DNA from: a virus
IMG/VR virus record: IMGVR_UViG_3300005471_000041
Location: 1 to 30,073 of that record
Direction: 5' to 3' (one strand)
DNA: 30,073 nucleotides
Both the position numbers and the translations under genes were made by a program. Each line of letters begins with the position of its first letter. The first letter of the stretch is position 1. Shown here piece by piece: positions 30,023 to 30,073 of the stretch. The notes beneath the pieces are model-generated. The model made no database searches. It worked only from the letters and a program-made list of their open reading frames with translations, and was not told where the DNA came from.

Positions 30023-30073
30023 GTGAAGAAAACGATGCTGGTCCACGGCATCCGCGATCGACACAATCGCGAG
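30023..30073 (+). CDS. Possible start of a further gene, cut by the window edge
   Basis: A GTG at 30023 opens a frame (MKKTMLVHGIRDRHNRE...) that runs off the edge. Only 17 codons are visible and no clear ribosome binding site precedes it, so it may be chance. Confidence 0.2.
   Translation, partial: MKKTMLVHGIRDRHNRE

Overview
The window is a densely packed stretch in which every supported gene lies on the + strand. Start and stop codons often overlap (ATGA, GTGA, TAATG). The core is the DNA-packaging, head and tail programme of a long-tailed (siphovirus-like) phage with a lambda-type gene set: terminase, lambda-family portal, HK97-fold capsid, tail tube, tape measure and tip proteins. No integrase, transposase, tRNA or rRNA gene was seen. 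The host is not shown directly. The base composition, the Gram-negative style Sec signal peptide and the plasmid-type PRTRC genes fit a soil or environmental Gram-negative bacterium. Acidobacteriota would be a guess.

Left module (1-4390). This is a PRTRC-type cassette: a small ubiquitin-like protein ending in Gly (PRTRC C), an E2-like protein with a Pro-Asn-Val...Cys active-site motif (PRTRC B), an E1/ThiF adenylating enzyme, and a 69-residue Cys/His-rich protein overlapping the E1 stop. Together these look like a prokaryotic ubiquitin-like conjugation system in the same transcription direction as the phage genes. PRTRC cassettes are best known from plasmids, so the element may be a phage-plasmid.

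Pre-packaging module (4371-8539). This holds small zinc-binding proteins, a VRR-NUC nuclease, an M15-like peptidase that has lost a zinc-ligand His, a tail-completion-like protein, a ParB/sulfiredoxin-fold protein, and a small Cys protein that can only be read whole with a +1 frameshift.

Head and packaging module (8546-16766). The order is small and large terminase, a multi-zinc-finger HTH protein, a head-tail adaptor fusion, portal, a protease-capsid fusion, a small protein and a head-tail joining protein. Three copies of a 24-base sequence each sit 30-31 bases before a start codon that has no Shine-Dalgarno sequence. They look like phage-specific promoters driving leaderless or near-leaderless messages.

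Tail module (16768-28411). Tail terminator, tail tube, two small proteins (one membrane plus coiled coil), assembly chaperones, a tape measure with an embedded GH104-type lysozyme, minor tail protein, a fibre with a signal peptide and a 93-residue tandem repeat, a 1032-residue tip/hub protein with a lectin-like and a DUF4214 insertion, and two small distal tail proteins.

Right end (28412-30073). A structured intergenic region with a likely terminator separates the tail genes from a two-gene unit: a single-span membrane protein and an AAA+ ATPase fused to a Fis-type DNA-binding helix-turn-helix.
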